Shown in pieces: positions 28,463 through 36,879 of a stretch of 64,000 bases of DNA. Source of the stretch: Ilyomonas sp965247435 (GTDB lineage: Bacteria > Bacteroidota > Bacteroidia > Chitinophagales > Chitinophagaceae); the NCBI GenBank assembly GCA_965247435.1, contig OZ252019.1, positions 5,270,001 to 5,334,000 on the forward strand, read 5' to 3'. The notes under the pieces were generated by a model. The model saw only the letters and a list, made by a program, of their open reading frames with translations. It was not told the origin of the DNA and did no database searches. The translations under genes and the position numbers were made by a program. The number at the start of each line of letters is the position of its first letter. Position 1 is the first letter of the stretch.

Positions 28463-30613
28463 ATGAAAATAAAATTCTTCTTAGGGCTCTCAGCAACGCT
28501 TATTTATAGTGCGCTATTTGCACAGTCAACACGTGATGCCCGTTATTGGCCCTTTGCCCAAAACAGCATCTGGAATATGCCAATCGGATCAAACGCTGTT
28601 TATGTGAATGCCGGCTTTCAGCCTGAAGCTCATGCTCAACAGGAAATTGAATATATCATTCTTGCTACACCTTCAGATCCCTTAACACAAATTCGTTATA
28701 ACACTAACCCCGATGCAGGCAGGTGTACTCCCCAATCCGGCGTTTTGGGCAATATAAAATTTCCAACCAATGCCATTATTCCAAATGATGGAGGTAACGC
28801 TTGTGGATCTATCGTAAACAGATTGATCGAGCAAGAGCATCAATGGATAGCCCGTTGTACTCCTGGTAGTGTAATAACCACTTCAAGCGATCCAGCCTTT
28901 GTGGAGAATAATATTGAAACAGGTAGTGGAATAGAGGGCAGTCACGGTGGATCGGGCTTAAATGCCATGGGTGGCACCATCCGATTAGGTGAATTGAGCC
29001 CTGGTTCCGGCCCCATACGCCATGCGCTTCAGTTTAAGGCCTGGGCAAAAAAATACTTCTATCGCGGATCTAACCTCAATAACTGTTACCGCTGGCCTGC
29101 ACTTAATAGCGACAGCTATGCTCTTGATCCTGTAAACCAGGGTGGCTATGGAGGTACTAATTCCGCTGTGCGGCCAGGATCGTTGGTAGCTATTCCTCCC
29201 GGCGTAAGTATCAGCACTCTCGGTCTTACTACCGTTTACGGACAGAAAATTGCACAGGCATTACAGGATTATGGAGCCTATATTGTAGACGATACGTATT
29301 GGGATGATTATGATTTTTCCACAGAATACAATGGATTTGACGGGGTTTACGAGCAATACCAAAGAGATTACGGTATCCTAATCGACGGAGCAGCCGCTCT
29401 TGCTGATATCAATAAGATTGTTGTGCAGTTGAAAGTGGTAAACAATAACAGTGCAACCTCTATTGGTGGTGGTGGCACGCCCCGTGTAGCACTGGCGCCG
29501 CCTTTTGGTTCTGCCGTTGCAGTAACAGGAGTTTCACTAAGCCCAACTTCTGCATCTGTTGCAGTAAATGGCACAACCCAGCTTACAGCAACGGTTGCGC
29601 CTGCCAACGCATCCAACCAAAGTGTTACTTGGTCTACTTCTAATTCAACCATTGCTACGGTAAGCGCTACCGGATTAGTAACCGGCAAGGCAGCAGGAAC
29701 AGCAACGATTACGGTTACGACTGTTGATGGTGGTAAAACTGCTACCAGTTCCATTACCGTTACCCCTGCCGTTGGTGGTTCCTTAACCGGGTCTGTTGCG
29801 CTGAATACTAATGCTGTGAATCTCACTTCTGTAGGAACGAGTGATTGGAAACATTTTTATAATAATGTTCACAAAAGCAGTGGAACGAATTCAATAAGCA
29901 ATTATACCGTAATTGGTGGAACTGCGAGTGGCTACACGGACGATGTACGCAATATATCCTGGACAGATGGCACACCCACCGCAAGCAGTACCAATAACAA
30001 AACAGGCAGATACATTGCCGGTATCAACAAAGGATTTTCGTTTACTGCTCCTGCCGGTAATGGCAACAATACTTTGTACGTGTATGTTGGTGGTTACAAT
30101 GCCGCTGGCAAACTAACTGCAAGCCTTTCAAATGGTGCAGCAACAAATTATGTAAATACCACCGCAAACATATCGGGATCATTTGACGCTTTATATACTA
30201 TTAATTATAATGCGGGTGCAACTGGTCAAACAATTACTATCTCATGGATTCAAACAGCCGGCACCGGAAATGTAACCATACAGGCGGCTGGCAAAACAGG
30301 TAGTGCCAGTCGTCCTGCTTCTGCAAAACTGCCAGCTTATATCAGCAATAATTTTAGCCTCTACCCTAATCCGGCAAGCCAATATGCTGTAATGGAAGTT
30401 AACAGCAACGTTACTGAAAACTCAATGATTAAAATAATTGACGAATCCGGAAACGTAAAATACAAGACATATAAGTTCTTACGTCCCGGAAATAATATAA
30501 TTAAACTAAGTTTAGTAAATTTAAACCTGCCCGCTGGCTTCTACTATGTTCAGCTACATTCAAATAACCTGAACTTCATCAAAAAATTGATTATCAGCGG
30601 AAGCGGCCTATAG
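28463..30613 (+). CDS. secreted WPF-domain protein with Big2 domain and type IX sorting tail
   Basis: The ATG at 28463 begins a signal peptide (MKIKFFLGLSATLIYSALFA); product 716 aa. Residues about 22-350 form a domain I cannot name, starting TRDARYWPFAQNSIWNMPIG and ending GGGGTPRVALAPPFG (Gly335 onward), with conserved-looking GSHGGSGLNAMGGTIR and YGAYIVDDTYWDDYDF stretches. Next is a bacterial Ig-like group 2 domain (VTGVSLSPTSASVAVNGTTQ, SNSTIATVSATGLVTG), then a jelly-roll-like module (about 450-620), and a type IX secretion tail with YPNP at 634-637. The protein is therefore exported to the surface or medium. An internally deleted relative of its first domain lies at 36599. A polysaccharide-lyase or glycosidase role is plausible by context but not shown. 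Confidence 0.75.
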   Translation: MKIKFFLGLSATLIYSALFAQSTRDARYWPFAQNSIWNMPIGSNAVYVNAGFQPEAHAQQEIEYIILATPSDPLTQIRYNTNPDAGRCTPQSGVLGNIKFPTNAIIPNDGGNACGSIVNRLIEQEHQWIARCTPGSVITTSSDPAFVENNIETGSGIEGSHGGSGLNAMGGTIRLGELSPGSGPIRHALQFKAWAKKYFYRGSNLNNCYRWPALNSDSYALDPVNQGGYGGTNSAVRPGSLVAIPPGVSISTLGLTTVYGQKIAQALQDYGAYIVDDTYWDDYDFSTEYNGFDGVYEQYQRDYGILIDGAAALADINKIVVQLKVVNNNSATSIGGGGTPRVALAPPFGSAVAVTGVSLSPTSASVAVNGTTQLTATVAPANASNQSVTWSTSNSTIATVSATGLVTGKAAGTATITVTTVDGGKTATSSITVTPAVGGSLTGSVALNTNAVNLTSVGTSDWKHFYNNVHKSSGTNSISNYTVIGGTASGYTDDVRNISWTDGTPTASSTNNKTGRYIAGINKGFSFTAPAGNGNNTLYVYVGGYNAAGKLTASLSNGAATNYVNTTANISGSFDALYTINYNAGATGQTITISWIQTAGTGNVTIQAAGKTGSASRPASAKLPAYISNNFSLYPNPASQYAVMEVNSNVTENSMIKIIDESGNVKYKTYKFLRPGNNIIKLSLVNLNLPAGFYYVQLHSNNLNFIKKLIISGSGL

Positions 30614-30630
30614 GTTCAATAAATATAAAT

Positions 30631-30664
30631 CAGTTGGCAAATCTTATTGCTGATTTGCCAACTG
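30631..30664 (+). terminator. 13-bp stem hairpin between two secreted-protein genes
   Basis: CAGTTGGCAAATC and GATTTGCCAACTG form a perfect 13-bp stem around an 8-base loop, 18 bp after the WPF gene stop. There is no long T run, so it may attenuate or stabilise message rather than fully terminate. Confidence 0.5.
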
Positions 30665-30685
30665 TTCTCTAAAAACAGATAAGAC

Positions 30686-31990
30686 ATGTATGTAAACCTG
30701 GTCACTTTTTTACTGTTTTTTACTGTATGCTGTAAAGCAGATAGCAATAATTTTCTTCCACAAAATTATTATATCAACAGCACCACAGGAAAAGACGACA
30801 ACAGCGGTATATCTCCAACCGCTGCGTGGAAAAGTTTAAAACATTTGCAGGTAATAAATTTCAAGCCCGGGGATAGTATTTTATTTGCTAAAAATTCGGT
30901 TTTTACAGGTGGGTTTATCATAAAAAATTCAGGTAGTGAAAATCAGCCAATCGTTCTAACCAGCTATGAAGAGGGATCTATGCCATTGTTTTCAAATACT
31001 GATTATAATAATCTTCATGGCAATGCAATACAAATCAAAGGGGCACATATAAATATTGATGGACTATCGTTTAAAAACTGCGCCAATTCACCTTCCAAAG
31101 CTGATAAGGAAATACTTTTAGTAGGGGCAGTGTATGCCATTACCGGCGCAGATTATTTAACGGTAAAAAACTGTGAATTTACCGACTGTCCCATCGGTAT
31201 TTATATAAATAGCCAGCATTGTTTAATCACTAAGAATTACTTACACGATTGTAATCGTTTTCTATCAGAACCTGATTGGGGGCCAATAGGCATTGTAGTT
31301 GGAAATGCGTATAATGATATATCATACAACATCTGTAACAACTATGTAAAAGTTGGTGGCAACTATGGCGCAGACGGTGGTTTTATAGAATTCGAAGACC
31401 GTTACTTTGGCAACAAAGTTCATCACGTAGATGTACATCACAACAAGTCTGTTGCCAACCAGGGATTTCTTGAAATTGAGTCCAAAGTAACCGGCGACAG
31501 CCTGAACGTTTATTACAATTTTAGTGACGATTTTCAGCAATTTATTTTTTATTGGGGCGGCAACCATTCGAAAGTGGAAAACAATACTGTTATCAGAACA
31601 AGGCCATCCAACCATGGATCAGTCAATACTGTATTTACAATGACCAACCCTGACTTTTCGTTAAAAAACAATATTTTCCTGGTAGCAAATAAAATACAAG
31701 TGTTAGTTACAGCTCCCTATGAGGTTGGCAATTATGGCAAGCTGGTACACGAAAACAATTTATATTATTGTACAGATTCCAGCGTTGCAGATCCATGCGG
31801 AAAACTACTTGGTAAAGGCGAGAAGATTGGTGATCCCAAATTTAAAAACCTTATTGGCGGAGATTACCACCTAAATGCAAACAGCCCGGCAATAAAAGGC
31901 GGGCAAAAACTTGGCTATCACGGAGATATTGAAAATAAGATGTTGCCTGTAAACAGCATGCCGGATATAGGTGCTTTTCAATATCAGTAG
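30686..31990 (+). CDS. exported right-handed beta-helix protein
   Basis: The 434-aa protein begins with a hydrophobic signal (MYVNLVTFLLFFTVCCKADS; a weak lipobox is possible at Cys15/16). The start YYINSTTGKDDNSGISPTAA is typical of beta-helix polysaccharide-active proteins. The body consists of repeating short strands with N/D turns (YLTVKNCEFTDCPIGIYINS, NDISYNICNNYVKVGG, SKVENNTVIRTR), i.e. a parallel beta-helix as in polysaccharide lyases and glycan-binding helices. The C-terminus ends GDPKFKNLIGGDYHLNANSP...DIGAFQYQ, a common ending for this group. No catalytic residues can be assigned. It sits in the ribose locus, 72 bp after the WPF gene, so it likely handles the same extracellular polymer. 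Confidence 0.7.
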   Translation: MYVNLVTFLLFFTVCCKADSNNFLPQNYYINSTTGKDDNSGISPTAAWKSLKHLQVINFKPGDSILFAKNSVFTGGFIIKNSGSENQPIVLTSYEEGSMPLFSNTDYNNLHGNAIQIKGAHINIDGLSFKNCANSPSKADKEILLVGAVYAITGADYLTVKNCEFTDCPIGIYINSQHCLITKNYLHDCNRFLSEPDWGPIGIVVGNAYNDISYNICNNYVKVGGNYGADGGFIEFEDRYFGNKVHHVDVHHNKSVANQGFLEIESKVTGDSLNVYYNFSDDFQQFIFYWGGNHSKVENNTVIRTRPSNHGSVNTVFTMTNPDFSLKNNIFLVANKIQVLVTAPYEVGNYGKLVHENNLYYCTDSSVADPCGKLLGKGEKIGDPKFKNLIGGDYHLNANSPAIKGGQKLGYHGDIENKMLPVNSMPDIGAFQYQ

Positions 31991-32235
31991 TATGAGAATA
32001 ATAAGGCAGAAGAGTTCTGCTGCAATTAAAAGTAGATTTATTGTGAACCCGGCAATAGCATATATGGCATCTTTAGTTGTATAGCACACTTACGTTCTGA
32101 ACAAAATTTAACATGCAGGAAGGAAGCTTTCAGCTTTATAAAAAAGTTCAGACCGGTGACGCAATACAAAGTGAAACGCAAGAGGAGCATCATATCTAAT
32201 CATAAAGTTTGGCAAATAAAAAAACAAGTAATAAA

Positions 32236-33780
32236 ATGAAAAGAAGATTATTGTTTGGATTGTTATTTTTTGCAGCACATTTTTCTTATGCACAAAAAAC
32301 GTTGGCTATTTCCAAAGCAGTTTTAAAAGATAAAATAAAAGGCGGATGGGCAGGGCAAACTATCGGGGTTACGTTTGGTGGTCCTTATGAATTCAGATTC
32401 CAGGGCACATTTATAGGCGATTACCAGCCACTTCTGTGGAATGATAGTTTGGTAAAACACAATATGCTTTATAATGCAGGCTTGTATGATGACCTTTATA
32501 TGGACTTAACCTTTGTTGATGTATTTGAAAAGTATGGGTTGAATGCACCGCTCGATTCATTTGCCAATGCATACGCAAATGCGGGCTATATGCTTTGGCA
32601 CGCTAACCAGGCAGGAAGATATAATATTCTGAACGGCATCAGGGCACCTGAAAGTGGTAAATGGCAAAATAACCCGCATGCGGACTGTATAGATTACCAG
32701 ATAGAAAGTGATTTTTCAGGGTTGATGAGTCCTGCAATGCCCAATGCGGCTTCTGCGATCAGCGATAAAATTGGCCACATCATGAACTATGGTGATGGCT
32801 GGTATGGAGGCATTTATGTAGGAGCCATGTATGCGCTTGCTTTTACTTCCGCAGATGTTAGTTATATCGTAAACGAAGGCCTTAAAGCGGTGCCTGCACA
32901 AAGCGAATTTTACCAATGCATTCATGATGTAATTGGCTGGCATAAAAAATATCCAACCGACTGGAAACAAACCTGGCTGGAAGTACAGCGTAAATGGGCA
33001 AATGATATTGGCTGCCCTGACGGGGTTTTTGCGCCTTTCAATATAGATGCAAAAGTAAATGCGGCTTACGTGGTGATGGGGCTGTTATACGGCGGCGGCG
33101 ATTTTACAAAATCCATGGAAATAGCCACTCGTTGCGGACAGGATGCAGACTGCAACCCTTCTACAGTGGGTGGAATTCTTGGCGCTATACTGGGCTATGA
33201 AAAGATACCTGCTTACTGGAAAAGAAGTTTGAAGCAGGCAGAAGACATCGACTTTAAATACACCACTCTGAGTTTAAACGATGTGTATGAAATTGGCTAT
33301 AAACATGCACTACAAAACATAGAGCATAATGGAGGAAAAGTGAATGATAAGGATGTTGTTGTGCCGGTTCAACAACCTGTTGCAGTAAAGTTTGAAAAAA
33401 GTTTTGACGGACATTATCCCGTTGCAAAAATTCCTGCGGATTGGAATAGCACCAAGGATGAGTTAAGCTTTGATTTCGATGGAATCGGATTTGTTATGAA
33501 CGGAGATGCTTCAGAATGGGACAGCCAATCGGATTATGTTTTCAATGCAGAACTTTATGTTGATGGAAAATTAGTTCAAAAAATCAGGTTGCCGGTAAAC
33601 TATACTACCCGCAGTAATGAACTTGCATTCAAATACCAGTTGCCAAAAGGAAAGCATTCGGTAAAACTCAAATTTCTAAATCCTTCAGGTGAGCATGCTA
33701 TAAGGCCGGCGCAGGCGATTATATATTCAGACAAGCCTGTTGACGGTATTCAGGTAAATATGAACGCAGCAAAAAATTAG
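32236..33780 (+). CDS. exported ADP-ribosylglycohydrolase-fold enzyme with C-terminal beta-sandwich
   Basis: The ATG at 32236 begins a signal peptide (MKRRLLFGLLFFAAHFSYAQ); the upstream TTG is rejected. The 514-aa product has the ADP-ribosylglycohydrolase (ARH/DraG) fold motifs: IKGGWAGQTIG near residue 36, a metal-binding pair Asp85-Asp86 (LYDDLYMDLT) and GQDADCNPSTVGGILGAI with Asp303 and Asp305. The usual Thr after DAD is Cys306. About 130 residues at the C-terminus form a beta-rich domain (FDGIGFVMNGDASEWDSQ) absent from cytosolic ARH proteins. ARH enzymes cleave ribosyl bonds of ADP-ribose adducts; in rus loci a homologue is linked to ribose release. Being exported, it should act in the periplasm or at the surface. 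It precedes the transporter gene by 28 bp. Confidence 0.82.
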   Translation: MKRRLLFGLLFFAAHFSYAQKTLAISKAVLKDKIKGGWAGQTIGVTFGGPYEFRFQGTFIGDYQPLLWNDSLVKHNMLYNAGLYDDLYMDLTFVDVFEKYGLNAPLDSFANAYANAGYMLWHANQAGRYNILNGIRAPESGKWQNNPHADCIDYQIESDFSGLMSPAMPNAASAISDKIGHIMNYGDGWYGGIYVGAMYALAFTSADVSYIVNEGLKAVPAQSEFYQCIHDVIGWHKKYPTDWKQTWLEVQRKWANDIGCPDGVFAPFNIDAKVNAAYVVMGLLYGGGDFTKSMEIATRCGQDADCNPSTVGGILGAILGYEKIPAYWKRSLKQAEDIDFKYTTLSLNDVYEIGYKHALQNIEHNGGKVNDKDVVVPVQQPVAVKFEKSFDGHYPVAKIPADWNSTKDELSFDFDGIGFVMNGDASEWDSQSDYVFNAELYVDGKLVQKIRLPVNYTTRSNELAFKYQLPKGKHSVKLKFLNPSGEHAIRPAQAIIYSDKPVDGIQVNMNAAKN

Positions 33781-33808
33781 TTTCATTTTTTAACAATATC
33801 AGGTCACC

Positions 33809-34804
33809 ATGTTTATCATAGAAAATTATTCAACGGCAATATTGTTTTGCATTATTACCATGTTATGCTGGGGGTCTTGGGCGAACACTCAAAAGCTTGC
33901 AGCAGCAAGCTGGCGTTTTGAATTATTTTACTGGGATTATGTGTTGGGCATTGTATTGCTTTCGCTTGTTTTTGCCTTTACACTTGGAAGTTCCGGATCC
34001 GGAGGAAGAAGTTTTACAGATGATATTTCGCAGGCAGATAACAACAGCATTTTCTCAGCAGTTCTGGGCGGTATAATTTTTAATGCCGCGAACATATTAT
34101 TGGTTGCAGCAATCTCTATAGCAGGCATGGCTGTTGCTTTTCCCGTAGGAATTGGTTTAGCATTGGTGATAGGGGTAGTTGTTAATTATATAGCTAACCC
34201 GGTTGGCAATAATATGCTGTTGTTTAGCGGCGTGGTTTTAATTGTGGTAGCGATATTGCTTAATGCAAATGCTTACCGAAAAATGCAGTCTGGCAATAAA
34301 AATACTTCTTCAAAAGGCCTGTTGCTTTCTATTGTTGCCGGTGTATTGATGGGCTTTTTCTATAAATATGTTGCAGCGGCCATGTTCCCTGATTTTAATA
34401 TCCCCGAAGCAGGTAAACTAAGTCCATATACAGCAGTCGTATTTTTTTCCACAGGTATTTTATTGAGTAATTTTTTGTTCAATACAGTATTGATGCGCAG
34501 GCCCTTTACAGGCGTTCCGGTTTCCTATAAAGACTATTTTAAAGGGGGTTTAAAAAATCATATTACCGGCATACTTGGCGGCGCTATCTGGTGTATAGGT
34601 ATGTCTTTCAGCATTATCGCTTCCGGAAAGGCGGGGCCAGCCATTTCCTATGGGCTGGGTCAGGGGGCTACCGTGGTAGCAGCCATCTGGGGGATTTTTA
34701 TCTGGAAAGAATTTCGCAATGCACCAAAAGGAACAACAACTGCACTGAATATTATGTTGCTGTTTTATTTGGTCGGCTTAAGCCTCATTATTGCTGCGCG
34801 TTAA
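33809..34804 (+). CDS. GRP/RhaT-type sugar transporter (RusT-like ribose permease)
   Basis: The 331-aa protein has about ten transmembrane helices and the drug/metabolite-superfamily layout of GRP glucose/ribose porters and RhaT. Motifs include MLCWGSWANTQKLA near the start, AGMAVAFPVGIGLALVIG in the middle and SYGLGQGATVVAAIWGIF near the end, matching the family's paired repeats. It would carry ribose or a similar monosaccharide across the inner membrane. Two exported ARH-fold enzymes flank it and a ribokinase lies upstream, so the route of cleavage, import and phosphorylation is complete within the locus. Start at 33809 is unambiguous. Direction and coupling ion are not visible. Confidence 0.82.
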   Translation: MFIIENYSTAILFCIITMLCWGSWANTQKLAAASWRFELFYWDYVLGIVLLSLVFAFTLGSSGSGGRSFTDDISQADNNSIFSAVLGGIIFNAANILLVAAISIAGMAVAFPVGIGLALVIGVVVNYIANPVGNNMLLFSGVVLIVVAILLNANAYRKMQSGNKNTSSKGLLLSIVAGVLMGFFYKYVAAAMFPDFNIPEAGKLSPYTAVVFFSTGILLSNFLFNTVLMRRPFTGVPVSYKDYFKGGLKNHITGILGGAIWCIGMSFSIIASGKAGPAISYGLGQGATVVAAIWGIFIWKEFRNAPKGTTTALNIMLLFYLVGLSLIIAAR

Positions 34805-34988
34805 AGTAAACATTTTTGTAAAGCCAGGTCTTTTTTAAAGTTAATGGTATTACTGGTTCAATGTTCTAAAATTCTCATAAGCCAGCATCACAACTGGTTA
34901 ACAATCATAAAAACGGAAAGTTTCTACTTTCTGTTCTTTAAAATATTTATTAAAGCAAATTTCATTATAGAAGCAAAAAAGTTATTGA

Positions 34989-36539
34989 ATGAATAAAATT
35001 CAAAACGTAAGCAGCCTCCTTTTTATGTTAGTGTGTCTACAGGCTTCGGCACAAGATACTAAGTCTTACAAACAACAATCCCCGTTTATTCAGGTCCCTG
35101 CGGATATCATCATTGATAAAATAAGAGGTGGCATGCTGGGTCAGATGATTGGCAACCTCAATGGTCTTCCGCATGAAATGCGCTATATTGAAAGTACCGG
35201 TCATGTAAAAAATTATATTCCGTCGCTCCCCAACGGAGCATGGACAGATGATGATACAGATTTTGAATGGGTTTACATAACCATGATGGAGAAATACAGA
35301 ACACCCTATTTACCAATAGATACGATCTACAGCCTTTGGAAGCAAAGAATTAATAAGAAAATCTGGTGCGCCAACCGGTACGCAAGGTTCCTGATGGATC
35401 TTGGTATAAAGCCTCCTTATACAGGTAACCAGGTTTTTAATCCCTGGGCAGACTTTAATATTTCAGGGCAATTTTTATGTGAGACTTATGGATTAATAGC
35501 ACCGGCGATGCCCCAAACGGCTGCCAAGATCGGGCTTCATTATACGACTGTCGCTATATTAGGTGAACCTGCACAAACAACACAGCTTTTTACTTCAATG
35601 ATCTCGGAAGCTTTCATTGAAAATGACATCAATAAAATTATAGCCTCAGGTTTATCTGCCATAGATTCTTCAAGCCGGGTTTACGGTGTAGTGAAAAATA
35701 TTTTAAAATGGCATGCTTTATATCAGCAAAACTGGACAAAAACGCGGCAGCTGATTAAGGATACTTATACACAGGAAAATAGTGGAATCAGGGACAGGAA
35801 CGGGTACGAAATAAATACTTCCTGTGTACTGAGCGCTCTTTTATACGGAGAAGGAGATTTTTCAGAAACCCTTAAAATGGCTTTCAATTTCGGTTGGGAT
35901 GCCGACTGCAATGCTGCAACAGCAGGAACTATTCTCGGCGTTTTGAAAGGATACAAATGGATCATGGCGCAGGGTTGGGACATCAAAGACAGGTATCACA
36001 ACACAACACGGGACTACATGCCTGATGATGAAACAATAACAAGTTTTAGCGACAGACTCATTAATCTCTTTACACAAATAAATAAAGAAAATGGTGGTGA
36101 AGAGAAAATCATCAACGACGTCAGGGTTTTTAAGATTCCGGTAGAACAGCCTTCCCCTGTACTTGCGCTTAAAACAACAAATGATTATAAAATCGACTTC
36201 CAAAAAAAACTACAGCCACAGATAGCAGGCGCTTTACAAAACGGTTCTCAACAGGAAAAAGCCAAAGCAGTTTATTTGGCTGTATGTCTCGATCTCGCGC
36301 CTGCATTACAGTCCAAATATCCGCAACAGTGGAAGGAAGCGTGTTATGATCTTTCCGGGTATTGGAAAGTAATGAGCAACCTTATGCGGGGGCAATATGA
36401 ATATGACCAGTTCTTAGCATTGGATAAACTAAAAGAGCAATTCCGTACTGCCGGCTTTAAAGTACCTGCAAAAAAATATACAGATGAAGATGTGTATGAA
36501 GATACTGTGGTGTGGAAAGACCCTGAGCAGGTTTATTAA
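34989..36539 (+). CDS. second exported ADP-ribosylglycohydrolase-fold enzyme
   Basis: The 516-aa protein has a signal peptide (MNKIQNVSSLLFMLVCLQASAQ). ARH-family motifs are DKIRGGMLGQMIGNLNG near residue 43, the metal-binding TDDDTDFEW (Asp87-Asp89, Thr90, the more canonical form) and FGWDADCNAATAGTILGVLK with Asp304, Asp306 and Cys307. Like its neighbour it has Cys where DADT is usual. The C-terminus (about 395-516) is helical and differs from the beta-sandwich of the first ARH, so the two are not recent duplicates and may cut different bonds. It lies 184 bp after the transporter. Hydrolysis of a ribosyl linkage is expected from the family; the natural substrate is unknown. Confidence 0.82.
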   Translation: MNKIQNVSSLLFMLVCLQASAQDTKSYKQQSPFIQVPADIIIDKIRGGMLGQMIGNLNGLPHEMRYIESTGHVKNYIPSLPNGAWTDDDTDFEWVYITMMEKYRTPYLPIDTIYSLWKQRINKKIWCANRYARFLMDLGIKPPYTGNQVFNPWADFNISGQFLCETYGLIAPAMPQTAAKIGLHYTTVAILGEPAQTTQLFTSMISEAFIENDINKIIASGLSAIDSSSRVYGVVKNILKWHALYQQNWTKTRQLIKDTYTQENSGIRDRNGYEINTSCVLSALLYGEGDFSETLKMAFNFGWDADCNAATAGTILGVLKGYKWIMAQGWDIKDRYHNTTRDYMPDDETITSFSDRLINLFTQINKENGGEEKIINDVRVFKIPVEQPSPVLALKTTNDYKIDFQKKLQPQIAGALQNGSQQEKAKAVYLAVCLDLAPALQSKYPQQWKEACYDLSGYWKVMSNLMRGQYEYDQFLALDKLKEQFRTAGFKVPAKKYTDEDVYEDTVVWKDPEQVY

Positions 36540-36598
36540 TGAATTACGCTTTTTAAAAGCATAAAAATTCATTTCGAAATACTATAAATCAAGTGGGC

Positions 36599-36825
36599 AT
36601 GAAAAGGATCAGAGATAGCCTGCCGGCGAACGTAAACGTGGTAGTAATTATTGCTTTTCTTTCGTTTGCCCGTGCCAAAAACGAAAAGCCTAGAGATCCG
36701 AAGAAATGGCCTTTCAACGGCCGGGAAAGATATGCAGCAACACATATGTAGTAACCAACAATCCGCCTAATTCTATTAGAGGTGGTGGCACGCCCCGCAG
36801 GCCGCAAGCGCCGCCCTTTAACTAA
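36599..36825 (+). pseudogene. internally deleted relative of the WPF-domain protein
   Basis: The ATG at 36599 opens a frame with a signal-like stretch (VVVIIAFLSFARA) followed by RDPKKWPF, matching RDARYWPF at the start of the WPF protein. It stops at TAG (36749-36751). Directly after, in another frame, comes VTNNPPNSIRGGGTPRRPQA with PPFN and a stop, matching VVNNNSATSIGGGGTPRVAL (with APPF) at the end of that domain. About 300 residues between the two ends are missing. The DNA around the GGTGGTGGCACGCCCCG block is still nearly identical in the two places. This is a decayed paralogue and shows that the ancestral single-domain protein ended at PPF. Confidence 0.7.
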
Positions 36826-36879
36826 TTTCGTCCACATTCTTTTAGCCCTGTTAATTCTTTTTTATTTCAAACGTTTTAT

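Noticed and set aside
29368..29826. 152-codon ORF antisense to the Big2 domain
   Set aside because: Val/Thr/Ala-rich shadow of the repetitive Ig-like coding sequence.
32113..32199. 28-codon ORF before the first ARH gene
   Set aside because: Too short, no conservation evidence and no promoter box.
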